Shown here one piece after another: positions 44,471-53,910 of a stretch of 64,000 nucleotides of DNA. The notes under the pieces were generated by a model, which had not been told where the DNA came from, searched no databases, and worked only from the letters and a program-made list of their open reading frames with translations. The position numbers and the translations under genes were made by a program. The stretch spans positions 608,265-672,264 of the forward strand of contig NZ_LSGQ01000003.1 in assembly GCF_001675285.1 (NCBI RefSeq), in the 5' to 3' direction. Numbering within the stretch: the first letter of the stretch is position 1; each line of letters opens with the position of its first letter. This DNA comes from Elizabethkingia miricola. GTDB taxonomy: Bacteria; Bacteroidota; Bacteroidia; Flavobacteriales; Weeksellaceae.

Positions 44471-45343
44471 CTAAGGTTTTTGAGTAAGTGTTTGGAAGTA
44501 AACGTGTTCCAGTAAAGGATTTATTGAAAGAAAATCCTGAGGTTGCTCCGGGGAATAAGTAGTAATGTACAATTCTCTTTCAATCAGTTGCTGACTGATA
44601 ATATGGTACATATTCCGGTAATTTTCCAGCTCAGATTTATCAATGGACCTGGACCATATTTTATTTCTAAGCTCAGCAATCAGCTCGTTAGGTTTTCCTT
44701 TTCTCAGAAGCTGTCCTTTATTCATAATTGCCATTTCGGAGCATAGATTGCGGACATCTTCTACCAAATGTGTAGAAAGAATCACAATAACATCTTTACT
44801 AATGTCATTCAGTAAAGAGTTGAAGCGATTACGTTCCTCAGGATCAAGCCCGGCTGTAGGTTCATCTACAATAATAATTTTTGGATTTCCTAACAAAGCC
44901 TGCGCTATGCCAAATCTCTGCCGCATACCACCGGAGAAGGTATGCACTTCTTTTTTTCTGAAATCAGAAAGATTAACTTTTTCCAGCAGATTCAGAATTT
45001 GTTCTTTGCGTTCCGTACGATTGTTAATGCCTTTCAACAAGGCTATGTGCTCCAAAAGATCATAAGCCGATACTTTAGGATAAACACCAAAATCCTGAGG
45101 CAGGAAACCGAGGTTTTGTTTGATGTAATCCGGATCTTCAGATACATTGACCCCGTTGAAAACAATATTCCCGGAAGTTGGTTTTTGTAAGCCTACAATG
45201 GTTTTCATCAACGAGGATTTTCCGGCACCGTTGGGTCCCAAAAGCCCAAACATACCGTTTCCTATTTCCAATGAAATGTCTTTAATTGCCTGAAAACCAT
45301 TTTTATAAGTCAGGCTGAAGTGGTTAATAGATAGTGTGTTCAT
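44471..45343 (-). CDS. ABC transporter ATP-binding protein
   Basis: From the ATG at 45343 (290 residues, MNTLSINHFSLTYKNGFQAI) this is a CcmA/bacitracin-export-type ATPase. Walker A is GPNGAGKSS, the signature FSGGMRQRFG, Walker B KIIIVDEPTAGLD, and the H-loop ILSTHLVEDV. An earlier in-frame ATG adds 11 residues of no family value. It pairs with the permease/M1-peptidase fusion 2 bp downstream. No typical peptide precursor is visible nearby, so a role in drug or peptide export is only inferred. Confidence 0.93.
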   Translation of the reverse strand: MNTLSINHFSLTYKNGFQAIKDISLEIGNGMFGLLGPNGAGKSSLMKTIVGLQKPTSGNIVFNGVNVSEDPDYIKQNLGFLPQDFGVYPKVSAYDLLEHIALLKGINNRTERKEQILNLLEKVNLSDFRKKEVHTFSGGMRQRFGIAQALLGNPKIIIVDEPTAGLDPEERNRFNSLLNDISKDVIVILSTHLVEDVRNLCSEMAIMNKGQLLRKGKPNELIAELRNKIWSRSIDKSELENYRNMYHIISQQLIERELYITTYSPEQPQDFLSINPLLEHVYFQTLTQKP

Positions 45344-45415
45344 ATAGTTGAGTTTAGATAATAGAATAGCTGGCAACGTTTCCGTTGCTTTATTAAAGTG
45401 GTATGTTACAATGTG

Positions 45416-45622
45416 TTATTCTTCTCTGTATTCCAGAATATCACCAGGCTGGCACTCCAGAATCTTACAGATAGCTTCCAGCGTATCGAAACGAACGCCT
45501 TTGGCCTTGCCTGTTTTCAGAATAGATAGGTTTACAGGAGTAATTCCCAGTTTTTCTGCCAATTCTTTACTCTGCATTTTACGCTTGGCAAGCATCACAT
45601 CTAAGTTTACTACAATTGGCAT
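45416..45622 (-). CDS. Small XRE-family (Cro/C1-type HTH) regulator
   Basis: This 68-residue protein is a stand-alone helix-turn-helix: MLAKRKMQSKELAEKLGITP and VNLSILKTGKAKGVRFDTLE are the two HTH halves, and the C-terminus CQPGDILEYREE is typical of YozG-like regulators. It starts 1 bp after the stop of the DUF2975 gene on the same strand, the common DUF2975-XRE pair. It probably autoregulates this small operon; a long inverted repeat upstream of the pair (46181-46227) is a candidate operator. It is also near the ABC genes, which lie immediately downstream. Confidence 0.92.
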   Translation of the reverse strand: MPIVVNLDVMLAKRKMQSKELAEKLGITPVNLSILKTGKAKGVRFDTLEAICKILECQPGDILEYREE

Positions 45623-45623
45623 T

Positions 45624-46139
45624 TTATATAAATAAGTCTTGTTCGTTTTGCAAATGTAACCCTTGCGAAAAGATATTCGCGAGGAACAGGCAGAATATTC
45701 CTAACATAAAGTGGATAAATACTAATCCCCAGACTATACTTTCTACCTCTACAAAGAAGCTGGCTAATATAGCAACAGGCAACGGAAAGAAGATATTATA
45801 AATATAAAATCTTCTAAGTTCCAAGATATTCTCTTTCGTAAAAAGCTTTGATTGAATAAATACTCTGAAAACCTTTGCCGATAGCCAGAAAAATATGCCA
45901 TAACCGATAAGGACGGTCATAAAAGAAAATATAATGTAAGGGTAATTGTTCTCAATATTCAGAAAAGGAGTTTCTGTAAACGGATAATTTATATGCAGAT
46001 AAAGATTCTGCTTATAAGGAGTAATGGCGAAACCGCTTATAAGACAGAGTATTGAATATACAGCTGTTACCAGATGGCCAGCAGACAGGATACAACATAT
46101 ATAGTAGAGTATTTTTGAAATAATTTTGTTCTGGTTCAT
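45624..46139 (-). CDS. DUF2975-family membrane protein
   Basis: This 171-residue protein has about four transmembrane helices (ILYYICCILSAGHLVTAVYS, YPYIIFSFMTVLIGYGIFFW, FPLPVAILASFFVEVESIVW, LGIFCLFLANIFSQGLHLQ). The pattern and its tight link to a YozG-like HTH gene are characteristic of the DUF2975/XRE pairs of Firmicutes and Bacteroidota. It may sense a membrane-associated signal or modulate the HTH partner; no function has been demonstrated that I know of. It starts the minus-strand operon. Confidence 0.88.
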   Translation of the reverse strand: MNQNKIISKILYYICCILSAGHLVTAVYSILCLISGFAITPYKQNLYLHINYPFTETPFLNIENNYPYIIFSFMTVLIGYGIFFWLSAKVFRVFIQSKLFTKENILELRRFYIYNIFFPLPVAILASFFVEVESIVWGLVFIHFMLGIFCLFLANIFSQGLHLQNEQDLFI

Positions 46140-46164
46140 GTCACGTTAATTTAGTTTAATAATA

Positions 46165-46172
46165 CAAATGTA
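46165..46172 (-). promoter_or_regulatory. -7 box of the DUF2975/XRE operon
   Basis: On the minus strand, TACATTTG at 46172-46165 matches TAnnTTTG exactly and lies 25 bp before the ATG at 46139. No clear -33 TTTG is seen. Confidence 0.6.
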
Positions 46173-46180
46173 TAATTAAT

Positions 46181-46227
46181 TATCGTAAAACAATAATTAA
46201 TTTAAATAAAATTTTATTTTTACGATA
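46181..46227. promoter_or_regulatory. Inverted repeat, candidate operator of the XRE regulator
   Basis: TATCGTAAAA (46181-46190) and TTTTACGATA (46218-46227) are perfect 10-bp inverted arms separated by 27 bp of AT-rich sequence. It lies directly upstream of the -7 box of the DUF2975/XRE operon and also near the divergent acyl-CoA dehydrogenase gene. The arms could be two half-sites on DNA or a hairpin in RNA. Confidence 0.55.
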
Positions 46228-46363
46228 TCTGGTTATTGTTACAGGTTTGTAGGCGCCATTCTGAGATGGAAAGAACTGATTTGTTTTACTTAATGTATTG
46301 TTTCAAAGAGTGTTCCGGTATTTTTTTGTAACTTTTATCAGTAAAATCACTAAACGTATTCTT

Positions 46364-47722
46364 ATGTCAAATATTTTCGCCAATATCCGGCAGGCTATAA
46401 CATTGTTTAAATCTGTTGACTTTGAAAAGCTGAGTAAGATCTCACAAAGAGTAGATATTCCGAAACTTATGGATAACTTCTCGAAGCTGGATGATAAGCA
46501 GTTAAAGGGACTGATGAAGATGATGGATCAGGACAAATCTAAAAAAGAGCTTCCACCTATAGACGGGGATTTTTATGATATCTACCATACATTGACACCA
46601 GAGCAAAGAGAAGTTCAGTTGAAAGTACGGGCTTTTATGGAAAAAGAAGTAAAGCCTCTGGTAAATAATTACTGGCTGCACGACGAGTTTCCTTTTGAAC
46701 TGATTCCGAAATTTAAAGAACTGAATATATGCGGTGTCACCTATGAAGGCTATGGCTGTCCGGGAATGCCATTCCTGATGGAAGGTGTTATTGCTATGGA
46801 AATGGCAAGGATAGATGCTTCTATAGCAACTTTCTTTGGCGTACAATCGGGTCTGGCAATGGGTTCCATATACATATGCGGCTCTGGGGAACAAAAGCAG
46901 AAATGGCTTCCGCAAATGCAAAAGTTTGATAAAATCGGTGCTTTCGGGCTTACGGAACCGGAAGTAGGTTCCGGGGCTGCAGGCGGATTAACAGCTACCT
47001 GCAAAAAGACAGCGGAAGGCTGGGTGCTGAATGGTGAGAAAAAATGGATTGGTAATGCCACATTTGCTGACCTGATTATTATCTGGGCAAGGGATCTGGA
47101 CGATGGTGAGGTAAAAGGTTTTATTGTGGAAAAAGATAATCCGGGCTTTTCTGTGGAAAAGATTAAAGGTAAAATGGCACTCAGAATAGTGCAAAACGGG
47201 CATATTACATTAAAAGACTGTCTGGTAACAGAAGAAAACCGTTTGCAAAATGCCAATTCATTTAAAGATACAGCAAAAGTATTGCGAATGACAAGGGCCG
47301 GGGTAGCCTGGATGGCAACAGGCTGTGCAAGGGGAGCTTATGAAAGTGCACTGGATTATACCAGGAAACGTAGGCAATTTGGAAAACCTATTGCTTCTTT
47401 CCAGATGATTCAGGGACATCTTGTAGAAATGCTGTCGAACCTTACTGCAATGCAGACACTGGTATTCAGGCTGTCTGAAATGCAGGATGAAGGAATATTG
47501 AAGGATGAACATGCATCTCTGGCAAAAGTATTCTGTACAATGAGAACCCGTGATGTTGTTTCGCGTGCCCGTGAAGTAATGGGAGGAAATGGTATTCTGC
47601 TGGAATATGATGTTGCCCGCTTTGTTGCAGATGCTGAAGCGATTTATTCTTATGAAGGGACAAAGGAAATTAACTCACTCATTGTCGGCAGGTCGATTAC
47701 GGGCTTTAGTGCATTTGTATAA
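46364..47722 (+). CDS. Acyl-CoA dehydrogenase-family protein (glutaryl-CoA dehydrogenase-like)
   Basis: From the ATG at 46364 (452 residues) this is a flavoenzyme of the acyl-CoA dehydrogenase superfamily. It has FGLTEPEVGSGAAGG (FAD-binding loop), the sequence RRQFGKPIASFQMIQGHL (substrate-binding helix) and YSYEGTKEINSLIVGRSITG (C-terminal catalytic-region segment). The N-terminal 65 residues before DFYDIYHTLTPEQREVQ are an extra helical extension. It is most similar in pattern to glutaryl-CoA dehydrogenase-type enzymes, but the substrate is not certain. It may start at the more upstream ATG (46298), which would add 22 hydrophobic residues. Confidence 0.9.
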   Translation: MSNIFANIRQAITLFKSVDFEKLSKISQRVDIPKLMDNFSKLDDKQLKGLMKMMDQDKSKKELPPIDGDFYDIYHTLTPEQREVQLKVRAFMEKEVKPLVNNYWLHDEFPFELIPKFKELNICGVTYEGYGCPGMPFLMEGVIAMEMARIDASIATFFGVQSGLAMGSIYICGSGEQKQKWLPQMQKFDKIGAFGLTEPEVGSGAAGGLTATCKKTAEGWVLNGEKKWIGNATFADLIIIWARDLDDGEVKGFIVEKDNPGFSVEKIKGKMALRIVQNGHITLKDCLVTEENRLQNANSFKDTAKVLRMTRAGVAWMATGCARGAYESALDYTRKRRQFGKPIASFQMIQGHLVEMLSNLTAMQTLVFRLSEMQDEGILKDEHASLAKVFCTMRTRDVVSRAREVMGGNGILLEYDVARFVADAEAIYSYEGTKEINSLIVGRSITGFSAFV

Positions 47723-47753
47723 TATTCTGATTAAAAAATATCATATATAAAAA

Positions 47754-47786
47754 ACACCTCAAAGGTTTTTAAAACCTTTGAGGTGT
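47754..47786. repeat. Palindromic hairpin element, copy 1
   Basis: A perfect 16-bp inverted repeat with core CCTCAAAGG/CCTTTGAGG lies between the acyl-CoA dehydrogenase and TfoX-like genes, both on the plus strand. The T-run follows it only on the minus strand, the wrong side for a terminator of the upstream gene. A covarying sister copy lies at 48182-48210. Confidence 0.75.
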
Positions 47787-47804
47787 AAAATAAATTAACA
47801 ATCA

Positions 47805-48149
47805 ATGGCTTATAACATCGAATTGGCAAATAAGGTTAGGGAGCGGTTAGCTAAAGTTCCTGATATAGAAATTGAAGAAAAGAAAATGTTTAGTGGATTG
47901 TCTTTTTTGGTTAATGGTAAAATGTGCATTAATATAAGTGGTGATAACCTTATGTGTCGTTATCATCCGGATATTGAAGATGAGGTTGCAGAAAAGACAG
48001 GCTTTCTTCCGATGATAATGAGAGGTAAGCAGCTTAGTGGTTATTGCTATGTTGAACCTGAAGGCTTTCGCAAAGCAGGCGATTTTAATTATTGGATTAA
48101 TATATGTCTGGATTATAACAGCATTGCAAAAGCATCTAAAAAGAAATAG
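47805..48149 (+). CDS. TfoX/Sxy N-terminal domain protein
   Basis: This 114-residue protein is a single TfoX_N domain: KKMFSGLSFLVNGKMCINIS near residue 26, NLMCRYHPDIEDEVAEK, MIMRGKQLSGYCYVEPEGFR and a KAGDFNYWINICLDYN end. TfoX/Sxy proteins regulate competence in gamma-proteobacteria, but short single-domain versions in Bacteroidota have no proven role. It sits alone between two related palindromic hairpins. Confidence 0.9.
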   Translation: MAYNIELANKVRERLAKVPDIEIEEKKMFSGLSFLVNGKMCINISGDNLMCRYHPDIEDEVAEKTGFLPMIMRGKQLSGYCYVEPEGFRKAGDFNYWINICLDYNSIAKASKKK

Positions 48150-48174
48150 TTCTGTTAAATAGTCTTTCCTATAT

Positions 48175-48210
48175 AAAAAAGACCTCATAAGTTTTTAAAA
48201 CTTATGAGGT
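48175..48210 (-). terminator. Rho-independent terminator of the Ro60-nucleotidyltransferase operon (hairpin copy 2)
   Basis: A perfect 14-bp stem (ACCTCATAAGTTTT with AAAACTTATGAGGT) is followed by TTTTTT on the minus strand, starting 24 bp past the stop at 48234. It is the sister of the hairpin at 47754-47786; stem changes are compensated (CAAAGG/CCTTTG versus CATAAG/CTTATG), so selection acts at RNA level. Confidence 0.8.
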
Positions 48211-48233
48211 GTGAAAATTTAAAAGAGAATAGA

Positions 48234-49292
48234 TTAGTTGTAAAGGTTCTTCCGTATTTCTACCAATAAAGATTGTGTTCTTTGTATGTCCGGATAGTCC
48301 GGAAGGGTAGAGGTAGTATAATAATGTTCAATAGTCCGTATCAAATCTTCTGCTTTTTGTATTACTGTTTCGTATGCCTGGTTACCGGATTTAATATCCA
48401 ATAATTCACCGCGGTTATCCACACGTACCCGTAAAGAGCCTGTTCTGAATATTTGTTCGCAGGATTGCAGCAATCGGATTGTATGCATCATATTTTTACT
48501 GTCATAATTTTGACCGTGTTTCTGGTTTACATTATAGCGGCCTTCGTTGCGTTCGGAAACCCATTTCCAGTATTCGCGGTAATCTTTGCAATAAACAGAA
48601 TAAGCATCCAGATTACAGAAAATATAAGTGATACATTTAGCTTCTTTAGGTATAGATGATACCGAAACCTGATTGGCCTCTTCATTCTGTATAATTCCTT
48701 TATATCCCATTGTACCGGTTTCATCATAGAAAAGCGCAAACATTCCACGGGTATTGTCTATATTAACCAAACCGCATTTATCCTGTGTTTTTTTCTGTTC
48801 CGTTAGCCATTTTTTTAAAGGAACAGAAAGGTGATCCCGAAGAATATAGCAAAAGTCGAGAACGGATTTTCTCTCTTTTTCTACAGGATTCAGTATTTTC
48901 TTATTCAGTCCTTTAGCCTTTTTAATCTGGGATATGGCATAGCCGGCAAAAGTATCTTTACATTGCTTGGATAGAAAATCTTTTGGGGCTAGTAAATCCA
49001 TCAACGGATGTTTATACAAAATGCAATCATCCGGACTGGCCAGAATTTCCAGAATATTTGGATTGTTTTTTTGCAAAAGCTCCATAAACCTGCCTATTTC
49101 ATAATAGGTAATGTCATTGGTTTCGTTAGATACCTGCGGAATATAATCGAGACCTAGAAAGGAATCTTTTGGCAGATAGTAAACACCCCGTATATCGGTA
49201 TCCGAATTTTCTGTAGCCAGTCCGAAAGCACGGCTTCCGGAGACTACTTCAAATAAGATAAGTTTATTTGCTTTTAGTTCTTCTATAGTCAT
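48234..49292 (-). CDS. Nucleotidyltransferase (polymerase-beta superfamily, YcgL-like) A
   Basis: This 352-residue protein has an N-terminal NTase motif (SGSRAFGLATENSDTDIRGV, with the catalytic GS and DxD) and a helical C-terminus, the layout of DUF4111/COG3541 predicted nucleotidyltransferases. The last gene of the minus-strand RNA-repair cluster, it starts 20 bp after the Ro60 gene and is followed by a terminator. By context (Ro60, RtcB, tRNA-like RNA) it may add nucleotides to damaged RNA 3' ends; that role is inferred. A second paralogous enzyme lies at 51000. Confidence 0.85.
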   Translation of the reverse strand: MTIEELKANKLILFEVVSGSRAFGLATENSDTDIRGVYYLPKDSFLGLDYIPQVSNETNDITYYEIGRFMELLQKNNPNILEILASPDDCILYKHPLMDLLAPKDFLSKQCKDTFAGYAISQIKKAKGLNKKILNPVEKERKSVLDFCYILRDHLSVPLKKWLTEQKKTQDKCGLVNIDNTRGMFALFYDETGTMGYKGIIQNEEANQVSVSSIPKEAKCITYIFCNLDAYSVYCKDYREYWKWVSERNEGRYNVNQKHGQNYDSKNMMHTIRLLQSCEQIFRTGSLRVRVDNRGELLDIKSGNQAYETVIQKAEDLIRTIEHYYTTSTLPDYPDIQRTQSLLVEIRKNLYN

Positions 49293-49312
49293 TTTATTAT
49301 TTTTAATTCAGA

Positions 49313-50695
49313 TTAGTTACTTTCCAAAGCCTTAATATAACGGAAAACACGATCGCTCCATCCGTTGATTTCTGCTGTCCAGTTTTCGGTTTTTATTCCG
49401 TGGGTATGGGTAGAGATATCAATAATATAAGAAGTCTTATATGGTGCAGTATCTGGTTTTCTTTTAGATCCGTATTGTGCATCGATATCCTGGCTATCTG
49501 ATATCACAACCAGTCGGTCTGCATCCTTGGCATAACCTTTTTCCTTCAGCCATTCGCATAGCTGATAAGTGAAAATACCACCACCACCTAATTCAGAATA
49601 TATTTTTTTATAATATTTGAATATCCCCAGGCCTTTAGCGCTATCCCATATCATATGTTTTCCTTTTCGGGAAGAATCGCTACCAGCTGTAAATACTAAA
49701 ATAAGATCTTCAAAGATATAAGAACCGACTGCTGCCATAGCAAAAGCCAAATCCATTCTGGAAAATTTGGAATTGGATGAGGTTACCTGTCCCATACTTC
49801 CGGATACATCGATAGCTAAAATGGTAGTCCCTGTTATTTTCTCCTGAGAGAAACAATTTTCCATAGCATCGTTGATGTAAGCTGTATATTCCGGCGCATT
49901 TCTTTGTGCAGCCAGAAAGTTTAAAGGTGTCAGCCAGTTACTTTTTACCTGAGCAATTGCCTCCCGGATTGTTTTTCTGGAAAGTCCTGCCTCAGTCATA
50001 TTTCTAAGATTTCTTAATATAGCCAGTGAACCCAAACTTTTTTCAGTCAGCATTCTCTCAAAAGTTTCCTTCTTATCGGCACCTTGAGACAAAGCTACTT
50101 CCCATGTATTGGCAGGCTTCAATGTATCTTCTACCAAAGCTTTTAATGCCTTTTCGTTTTCCGGAGTTGGCTTTGGATGTACAAGGTTCACCACATCTAC
50201 CAAAGATACTTCCATATTGCTTTTTCGGTATTTAGCAATCTGGTATTCATCATACTGGTCAAAAGCTTTTGCGAGACCTTTTTTTACAGATTTAGACATT
50301 TTATAAGATCCGTTTCTGGCTTTAAGCATCTGAAGTAGATCAATAGTCATATCAGGTCTGTTGGTTACTTTGGCAATAGCATCTTTTACATTTGCATTAT
50401 GAATGTCATTTGCAAGAATTAACAGCCATAGTGGTGTATGTCTCAGTTTCTGTTCAAAACGGCATTCCAGTGCCAGGTCAATAATCTGTTGCCCTGTTAC
50501 TTTATAACACAAATTTTCTATCTGCATCATAATTTCATCTGCCGGCTGGTAATAGTCAGATTCAAAAAGAAGATTGGCAAGTGTTACTCTTCTCAACAAT
50601 TCATAATCGGAATATTTCCCTGCGGTATTCGTTTGCTTTCCGGCTATAATACCGGAAGCAAATCCTGTTTTTTTTGAATTTAACTTTGACATCAC
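49313..50695 (-). CDS. rsr: TROVE/vWA-domain RNA-binding protein (Ro60 / Rsr orthologue)
   Basis: This 460-residue protein has the TROVE fold (about residues 30-285: HEAT-like helices such as LLRRVTLANLLFESDYYQPA and GSLAILRNLRNMTEAGLSRK). A vWA domain follows with the MIDAS motif AIDVSGSMG (Asp296, Ser298, Ser300). This is the Ro60/Rsr ring protein, which binds Y RNAs and misfolded RNAs and works with nucleases. The first 25 residues are a polar extension. Directly upstream is a tRNA-like RNA gene, a plausible bound Y-type RNA. The next gene downstream encodes a nucleotidyltransferase. Ro-RtcB associations are known from Salmonella and others. Confidence 0.93.
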   Translation of the reverse strand: MMSKLNSKKTGFASGIIAGKQTNTAGKYSDYELLRRVTLANLLFESDYYQPADEIMMQIENLCYKVTGQQIIDLALECRFEQKLRHTPLWLLILANDIHNANVKDAIAKVTNRPDMTIDLLQMLKARNGSYKMSKSVKKGLAKAFDQYDEYQIAKYRKSNMEVSLVDVVNLVHPKPTPENEKALKALVEDTLKPANTWEVALSQGADKKETFERMLTEKSLGSLAILRNLRNMTEAGLSRKTIREAIAQVKSNWLTPLNFLAAQRNAPEYTAYINDAMENCFSQEKITGTTILAIDVSGSMGQVTSSNSKFSRMDLAFAMAAVGSYIFEDLILVFTAGSDSSRKGKHMIWDSAKGLGIFKYYKKIYSELGGGGIFTYQLCEWLKEKGYAKDADRLVVISDSQDIDAQYGSKRKPDTAPYKTSYIIDISTHTHGIKTENWTAEINGWSDRVFRYIKALESN

Positions 50696-50792
50696 TATTT
50701 TGTTTTTTTAGTTAAAGAAGTGGTTAAAACTAATAAAGGTGTTTTTTTCCTGAACGAAGTAACCTTATATCTCACACCACTTCAGTTATTGA

Positions 50793-50920
50793 GAGACTGA
50801 CTGGATTCGAACCAGCGACCTACGGCGTCGAATGCGAAGTAACTTTATCATCACACCTGCAATGCAGATTAAAATCTGGTAAAGTGTTTTACGTTGCTCT
50901 ATCCTCTGAGCTACAGTCTC
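50793..50920 (-). ncRNA. tRNA-like RNA with expanded anticodon-arm region (candidate Y RNA / YrlA-like)
   Basis: On the minus strand, GAGACTG (50920-50914) pairs perfectly with CAGTCTC (50799-50793), a 7-bp acceptor stem. A canonical D arm TAGCTCAGAGGATAGAGC follows, then a 5-bp T arm with TTCGAAT loop and an AGGTC variable loop. Instead of a 17-nt anticodon arm, 73 nt separate the D and variable loops: only ACG/CGT pairs at the base, followed by hairpins such as CAGATTTTAATCTG and an ACTTTA/TAAAGT long-range stem. No CCA is encoded. Removing 56 nt restores exact tRNA length. The gene lies about 100 bp upstream of the Ro60 gene and shares its promoter block with rtcB. It is most likely a tRNA-mimicking RNA bound by Ro60 or handled by RtcB. 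Confidence 0.82.
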
Positions 50921-50971
50921 AATTTGATGATGCAAAGTAAAAACTGAAGTGCGCAATATTTTTGCGTAGAT
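50921..50971 (-). promoter_or_regulatory. Promoter/operator block of the tRNA-like RNA and Ro60 gene
   Basis: It aligns without gaps to 53268-53318 upstream of rtcB, 43/51 identical; the variable part is mainly a 7-bp spacer. On the minus strand it reads TACGCAAAAATATTGCGCA (imperfect palindrome TACGCAA-N5-TTGCGCA), spacer, then TTACTTTGCATCATCAAATT, whose TTACTTTG is 7/8 to the -7 box. There is no -33 TTTG; the palindrome takes its place, suggesting activator control. The RNA begins directly after AAATT. Confidence 0.85.
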
Positions 50972-50999
50972 TTATTTTTTTTGCATCATCATTAAAAAA

Positions 51000-53338
<2,339 letters not shown>

Positions 53339-53354
53339 AAAAAAAAATAGGAAC

Positions 53355-53687
53355 ATGATATTAGAACAATTAGATAAGTCTCCTGAAACTATAGTATTTA
53401 ACGATGTTATTGCTTATATCGACGGCAACTATGATTTTACCCCAACTGAATTCAAAAATGGTAATACAGTAAACGAAGCAGGTCAGAATAATGGCTCTTG
53501 TAAGGTATTCAGCTTTGCGAAAGTGAATAATCTGTCTAAAGAAGATACATTAAATCTTTTCGGTGCATTCTATAGAGAAGATGTATTGAAAAATCCGGAG
53601 GGTACAGACCACCAGAACATCAGAAACTTTATAGAGTTTGGATGGGACGGTATTGCTTTTGAAGGGGAGGCGCTGAAGAAGAAATAA
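53355..53687 (+). CDS. HopJ type III effector-family protein
   Basis: This 110-residue protein matches the HopJ family: IAYIDGNYDFTPTEFKNG, then EAGQNNGSCKVFSFAK, then TLNLFGAFYREDVLKNPEGT and DHQNIRNFIEFGWDGIAFEG. HopJ was named from a Pseudomonas effector, but such short cytosolic homologues are common in bacteria without type III secretion and have no known activity. There is no secretion signal here. It is divergent from rtcB, with which it shares the operator region, so it may belong to the same response. Confidence 0.9.
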   Translation: MILEQLDKSPETIVFNDVIAYIDGNYDFTPTEFKNGNTVNEAGQNNGSCKVFSFAKVNNLSKEDTLNLFGAFYREDVLKNPEGTDHQNIRNFIEFGWDGIAFEGEALKKK

Positions 53688-53910
53688 CTTAGTAATGTTA
53701 AACATCACAAAAGCACAAAAGATAAGTGATAATATACTGCTTCCAGGGCACAAGGATTTTATCTCAAGATAAATATAGAAGTATCAATAGAAAAAATCTT
53801 TGATTTTTCTTTGTGCCTTGATTGCGGTTGAAATGCTATATCTAATCGTGTCTTTGTGTTATAATCTGTATGATAATTGGTCCTTAACTTCTAAATTCCA
53901 ACTTTGAAAG

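Noticed and set aside
50793..50920. Ordinary tRNA gene or group I intron in a tRNA
   Set aside because: No readable anticodon stem, no encoded CCA, and a 56-nt insert far too short for a group I intron; kept as tRNA-like RNA instead.
50921..50971. Sigma-54 promoter as used for rtcBA in Proteobacteria
   Set aside because: No GG(N10)GC spacing in the block; the geometry fits the Bacteroidota -7 box with an upstream palindrome.
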